A DNA stretch of 64,000 bases from CAG-177 sp964587915. Lineage in GTDB: Bacteria > Bacillota > Clostridia > Oscillospirales > Acutalibacteraceae. A program made the translations under genes and the position numbers. The DNA lies in assembly GCA_964587915.1 (NCBI GenBank), contig CAZPMK010000005.1, positions 15,040-79,039 of the forward strand. The letters run 5' to 3'. Positions within the stretch are counted from its first letter, which is position 1; the number at the start of each line of letters is the position of its first letter. The notes under the pieces are model-generated. The model made no database searches. It was not told where the DNA came from and saw only the letters and a list, made by a program, of their open reading frames with translations. Below, piece by piece: positions 60,834 through 64,000 of the stretch.

Positions 60834-62342
60834 ATGGCTTTTTATTGTCAGGAACCATCAAGAACATTCAGCGAATATCTTCTCATTCCGGGATACACCT
60901 CCCGTGATTGCATTCCCGCTAATGTCAGTCTCAAAACACCGCTCGTAAAGTACAGAAAGGGCGAGGAGGAATGCCCGATTTCTCTCAATATTCCTCTTAC
61001 CTCCGCAATCATGCAGTCGGTTTCAAATGATACTCTTGCAATTGCTCTTGCAAAAGAAGGCGGTATATCTTTCATCTACGGCTCACAGTCGGTTGAAGAT
61101 GAAGCAGCTATGGTTGCAAGAGTCAAGGGTTATAAAGCAGGCTTTGTTGTCAGTGATTCAAACCTTTGCCCCGATTCAACCCTTGCAGATGTTCTTGATC
61201 TTTTTGCCGAAAAGGGTCATAATACCATGGCGGTTACACATGACGGCTCTGCAAACGGCAAGCTCCTCGGCGTTGTTACAAGCAGAGATTACAGAGTCAG
61301 CCGCATGGATGCCGACACACCTGTTTCCGAATTCATGACTCCGCTTGAAAAGCTCATTACGGGTTCCGAAAACACCTCTCTCAAGGACGCAAACGATATC
61401 ATTTGGGAGAACAAGCTCAATTCTCTTCCCATTGTTGACAGCGAAGGAAATCTTCTTTATTTCGTCTTCAGAAAGGATTATTCTCAGCATAAGGATAATC
61501 CGCAGGAGCTTCTTGATGAAAACAAGAGCTATGTTGTCGGTGCGGGTATCAATACCCTTGACTACGAAAAGCGTGTTCCCGCTCTTGTTGAGGCAGGTGC
61601 TGACGTGCTTTGTATTGACTCCTCCGAGGGATACACCGTTTGGCAGGAGCAGACCCTTGCGTTTATCCGTGAAAAATACGGCGACAAGGTAAAGGTCGGT
61701 GCAGGTAACGTTGTTGACAGAGACGGCTTCCTTTTCCTTGCAAAAGCAGGTGCAGACTTTGTTAAGGTCGGCATCGGCGGCGGTTCAATCTGCATAACAA
61801 GAGAAACAAAGGGTATCGGCAGAGGACAGGCTACCGCTCTTATCGAGGTTGCGGCGGCAAGAGACGAATACTATAAAGAAACCGGTATATATGTTCCCAT
61901 TTGCTCAGACGGCGGCATCGTTCATGATTATCACATGACCCTTGCACTTGCCATGGGTGCAGACTTCCTTATGCTCGGCAGATACTTTGCACGCTTTGAT
62001 GAGAGCCCCACAAACAAGCTCATGATCAACGGTGCATATGTTAAAGAGTATTGGGGCGAAGGCTCAAACAGAGCACGCAACTGGCAGCGTTATGATCTCG
62101 GCGGTAAAGCAAAGCTCAGCTTTGAAGAGGGCGTTGATTCCTATGTTACCTATGCCGGTGCTCTCAGCGACAATGTTGCAAAGAGCCTTTATAAAGTAAA
62201 ATCCACCATGTGCAACTGCGGAGTTCTTACGATTCCCGATCTTCAGAAAAACGCAAAGCTGACCGTTGTTTCCTCAACAAGCATCGTTGAGGGCGGATAT
62301 CATGATGTCATGCTCAAAACAACGGCAACAACAGGCAGATAA
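60834..62342 (+). CDS. guaB: IMP dehydrogenase (unusual family branch)
   Basis: Oxidises IMP to XMP, the first step of GTP synthesis. The 502-residue protein has a CBS pair at about 95-220. The catalytic loop is GIGGGSICITRETKGIGRGQ, with Cys320. It also has the RY pair of the flap in NWQRYDLGG. The loop differs from the common GPGSICTTRVVAGVG and the whole sequence resembles the IMPDH of the protist Tritrichomonas foetus as I recall it, with its catalytic Cys at 319. ATG 60834 follows AAAGG. Terminated at 62350. Confidence 0.92.
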   Translation: MAFYCQEPSRTFSEYLLIPGYTSRDCIPANVSLKTPLVKYRKGEEECPISLNIPLTSAIMQSVSNDTLAIALAKEGGISFIYGSQSVEDEAAMVARVKGYKAGFVVSDSNLCPDSTLADVLDLFAEKGHNTMAVTHDGSANGKLLGVVTSRDYRVSRMDADTPVSEFMTPLEKLITGSENTSLKDANDIIWENKLNSLPIVDSEGNLLYFVFRKDYSQHKDNPQELLDENKSYVVGAGINTLDYEKRVPALVEAGADVLCIDSSEGYTVWQEQTLAFIREKYGDKVKVGAGNVVDRDGFLFLAKAGADFVKVGIGGGSICITRETKGIGRGQATALIEVAAARDEYYKETGIYVPICSDGGIVHDYHMTLALAMGADFLMLGRYFARFDESPTNKLMINGAYVKEYWGEGSNRARNWQRYDLGGKAKLSFEEGVDSYVTYAGALSDNVAKSLYKVKSTMCNCGVLTIPDLQKNAKLTVVSSTSIVEGGYHDVMLKTTATTGR

Positions 62343-62349
62343 ATTTAAT

Positions 62350-62388
62350 GACCGTGCAGGGCAATCAGCTCCGCACGGTCTTTTTATT
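62350..62388 (+). terminator. Terminator of guaB
   Basis: GACCGTGC at 62350-62357 pairs with GCACGGTC at 62373-62380, extended by GG/CC pairing, then TTTTTATTT. Confidence 0.87.
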
Positions 62389-62393
62389 TGATA

Positions 62394-63671
62394 TTATAAC
62401 ATAACTTTTTGAGGCTCTCCGCCTTTTTCCATTGATCTGTCGGCAAGGAATACAGCAAGATGTCCCGCGAGTGAATCCTGAATGCTTGTGCAGGAAACGG
62501 AGGCTTTCCCGTTCGTGACGTATTCAACAAAATCCTTTACAAGCTCAATATCTCCGCCGCCGTGTGAATCGTTCTCAACATTGACGTCTAACACGGTATC
62601 GCGGTGTTCGCAATCCGGGGAGGGGTCTATCTTTGAAAGGATTACTTTCCCGTCCTCCAAGGTGCCCTCAATCATGCCTGTTGTGCCTGTTATGCTGATT
62701 GTTCGCTTTCCGCAGCTTGCTCCGCCTATCATTGAATGCGTACCCGTCGCACCGCTTTCAAACAAAACATTAACTGTTTGGTGATCCACAACATTGTTAT
62801 CGCTTTTATATGCACAAATCCCATAGGGACTTGTTTTGAGAAGCTCTGCCTTGTCTTCAAGCGTGGGGTTTTCTTTATCTTCCAAGGCATCCCAAACATA
62901 GAATGACCACCTGTCCGGATGATCGAGATATATTCTTTTTGCCGAATAAAGGCATTCATCAACAAGAGGGCAATCAACGGTACAGCGATATCCGGCGTTT
63001 TTTGGTGCGTTTTCGGGCTTAAATTGCATATTACAGCCAAAGCTCGATATATATGACGGCTTCGTTTCACTCATGAGCCACATCATTATATCAAGGTCGT
63101 GACAGCATTTTGCAAGAAGCATAGAGGAATGACAGCGGTCGGAATTATTCCATTTTCCCCGAACATGGCTTGTTGACATATGATGGTAGCTGACAAATTC
63201 GTTTGTTTGAATATTTATTACGTTGCCGATTTCTCCGGCAAGAAGAAGCTCTTTGATTTTTCGATAGAACGGAGCATAACGCAGAACAAAGCAAACCATA
63301 ATTTTTCTGCCGTATTTTTCAGCCTGTGAAACAAGGTATCTTGCTTCATCTTCATTGACGGAAAACGGTTTTTCGAGCAAAACATCATAGCCTGCCTTCA
63401 AAAGCGGGACTGTGGTTTCAACGTGAACGTGATCCATTGTACCGTTAATTACGGCATCGGCAAATTTCGGAACGGCGGCAACCTCCCGTGCTGTTGAAAA
63501 GCATCTTTCTTCCGGTATGCCGAATCTCTCCGCAACGGTTTTTCTTCGTACCGGATCGGGGTCTGCAACTCCGACTATTTTCATTTTATCCTTTTCGGTT
63601 TCCGAAAGAGCGGCGTAGGTTAAGCTCCTGTGACCCGCACCGACAATAATGGTTTCTAACGGTTTACCCAT
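62394..63671 (-). CDS. Gfo/Idh/MocA family oxidoreductase with cysteine-rich insert
   Basis: NAD(P)-dependent dehydrogenase-like protein of 425 residues, longer than the ~345 of the gene at 59211. The Rossmann loop is IIVGAGHRSLTYAA and the EKP motif is in DVLLEKPFSV (Glu100-Lys101-Pro102), with CHDLDIMMWL for the catalytic-side His. Residues 225-245 carry C-x3-C-x5-C (Cys230, 234, 240), a possible metal site. It is convergent with guaB. GAGGTCG precedes the ATG. Substrate unknown. Confidence 0.83.
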   Translation of the reverse strand: MGKPLETIIVGAGHRSLTYAALSETEKDKMKIVGVADPDPVRRKTVAERFGIPEERCFSTAREVAAVPKFADAVINGTMDHVHVETTVPLLKAGYDVLLEKPFSVNEDEARYLVSQAEKYGRKIMVCFVLRYAPFYRKIKELLLAGEIGNVINIQTNEFVSYHHMSTSHVRGKWNNSDRCHSSMLLAKCCHDLDIMMWLMSETKPSYISSFGCNMQFKPENAPKNAGYRCTVDCPLVDECLYSAKRIYLDHPDRWSFYVWDALEDKENPTLEDKAELLKTSPYGICAYKSDNNVVDHQTVNVLFESGATGTHSMIGGASCGKRTISITGTTGMIEGTLEDGKVILSKIDPSPDCEHRDTVLDVNVENDSHGGGDIELVKDFVEYVTNGKASVSCTSIQDSLAGHLAVFLADRSMEKGGEPQKVML

Positions 63672-63692
63672 AATATCGACCTCTTGAATTTC

Positions 63693-63724
63693 AAAAAAGC
63701 AGCGCCGCGGGTGTTCCGCAGCGC
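63693..63724 (-). terminator. Terminator of the PC4-like gene
   Basis: On the minus strand, a 9-bp stem (63724-63716 with 63710-63702, one G-U) with a 5-base loop is followed by six T. It separates the PC4-like gene from the Gfo/Idh gene downstream of it. Confidence 0.8.
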
Positions 63725-63736
63725 ACGCCTGGAAAA

Positions 63737-63955
63737 TTACTTCAAATTTTTGACCGCTTCTTGAAGAGCTGCCATTTCGTCCTTGCTCAGTGTAACGCCT
63801 TTGCCCATTTTTTCATGGTCAGGTGCCCACTCTCTGATATCATACTTGGGGTCTCTGCCGTTCCAGCTTATAAGGTTAAGCTCCTTTGTCCACCCCTTGG
63901 GGTTTTCGGAAAGAACGGCTACTGATTCTACGATTTCATAAGTAAATTCGGGCAT
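63737..63955 (-). CDS. PC4/YdbC-like single-stranded DNA binding protein
   Basis: A 72-residue protein whose sequence MPEFTYEIVESVAVLSENP (shortened) with GWTKELNLISWNGRDPKYDIREW follows the bacterial PC4-like YdbC family, which binds ssDNA and RNA as a dimer. SD AAAGGAG lies just before ATG 63955; an upstream in-frame ATG at 63994 is less likely. Role in transcription or repair is not established in bacteria. Confidence 0.85.
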   Translation of the reverse strand: MPEFTYEIVESVAVLSENPKGWTKELNLISWNGRDPKYDIREWAPDHEKMGKGVTLSKDEMAALQEAVKNLK

Positions 63956-64000
63956 GGTACTTCTCCTTTCGATAATTTTATATTTACGATACAATTATAT

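Overview
The window looks like chromosome of an endospore-forming, low-to-moderate GC Clostridia, most likely an uncultured gut or rumen Oscillospirales/Ruminococcaceae-type bacterium. This rests on complete sporulation genes (dpaA-dpaB, an uninterrupted sigK, a spoIIAA-spoIIAB-sigF operon, a SpoVB-type flippase), a tRNA-Val T-box ahead of valS, consensus sigma-A promoters with Firmicutes-type Shine-Dalgarno sites, and a divergent second type IIA topoisomerase pair that I associate with Clostridia. Genus-level assignment is inference.

Layout. 1-13.6 kb is housekeeping and sporulation: murC (cut by the left edge) divergent from dpaAB; a tmk-GNAT-DJ1-mltG-U32-small protein operon (promoter 2873-2901, terminator 7988-8016); the topoisomerase pair; secG; convergent sigK. 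13.8-43.4 kb is a single-direction exopolysaccharide/capsule locus of about 29.6 kb. It starts with an XRE regulator and a PHP-type tyrosine phosphatase, then a membrane-anchored Ig-like protein, two Wzz/BY-kinase fusions, an ABC exporter, a membrane-bound UDP-GlcNAc 4,6-dehydratase and an initiating phosphoglycosyltransferase. Next come an aldo/keto reductase, a split transketolase interleaved with acyltransferases, six glycosyltransferases, an EpsG-like polymerase, a Wzx-like flippase, a Stealth phosphotransferase, a PF14907-type nucleotidyltransferase, an LCP ligase, an esterase, and a hypoxanthine-DNA glycosylase riding at the end. By eye, 24-39 kb is more AT-rich than the flanks, as usual for exchanged polysaccharide cassettes. 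43.5-64 kb returns to housekeeping: pepD, spoVB (minus strand), T-box-valS-folC, spoIIA, a DapA-like aldolase, an unusual SDR with a zinc-ribbon-like tail, a secreted ceramidase-like hydrolase (minus), pdxK-thyA-dfrA, a Gfo/Idh oxidoreductase, ppa, guaB, and a minus-strand Gfo/Idh and PC4-like protein.

How it fits together. The central locus contains the parts of a Wzx/Wzy route: priming (22477-23172), elongation, flipping (35078-36583), polymerisation (32348-33547), chain-length and phosphorylation control (14190-18792) and attachment to the wall (41051-42028). The unusual content is the tailoring chemistry (split transketolase, reductase, four acyltransferases, phosphodiester-forming Stealth enzyme), plus the PF14907 protein and the Ig-like membrane protein, whose roles are not established. 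No CRISPR array, insertion sequence, rRNA or tRNA gene was seen. The only stretch over 300 bases without a gene is the T-box leader of valS.
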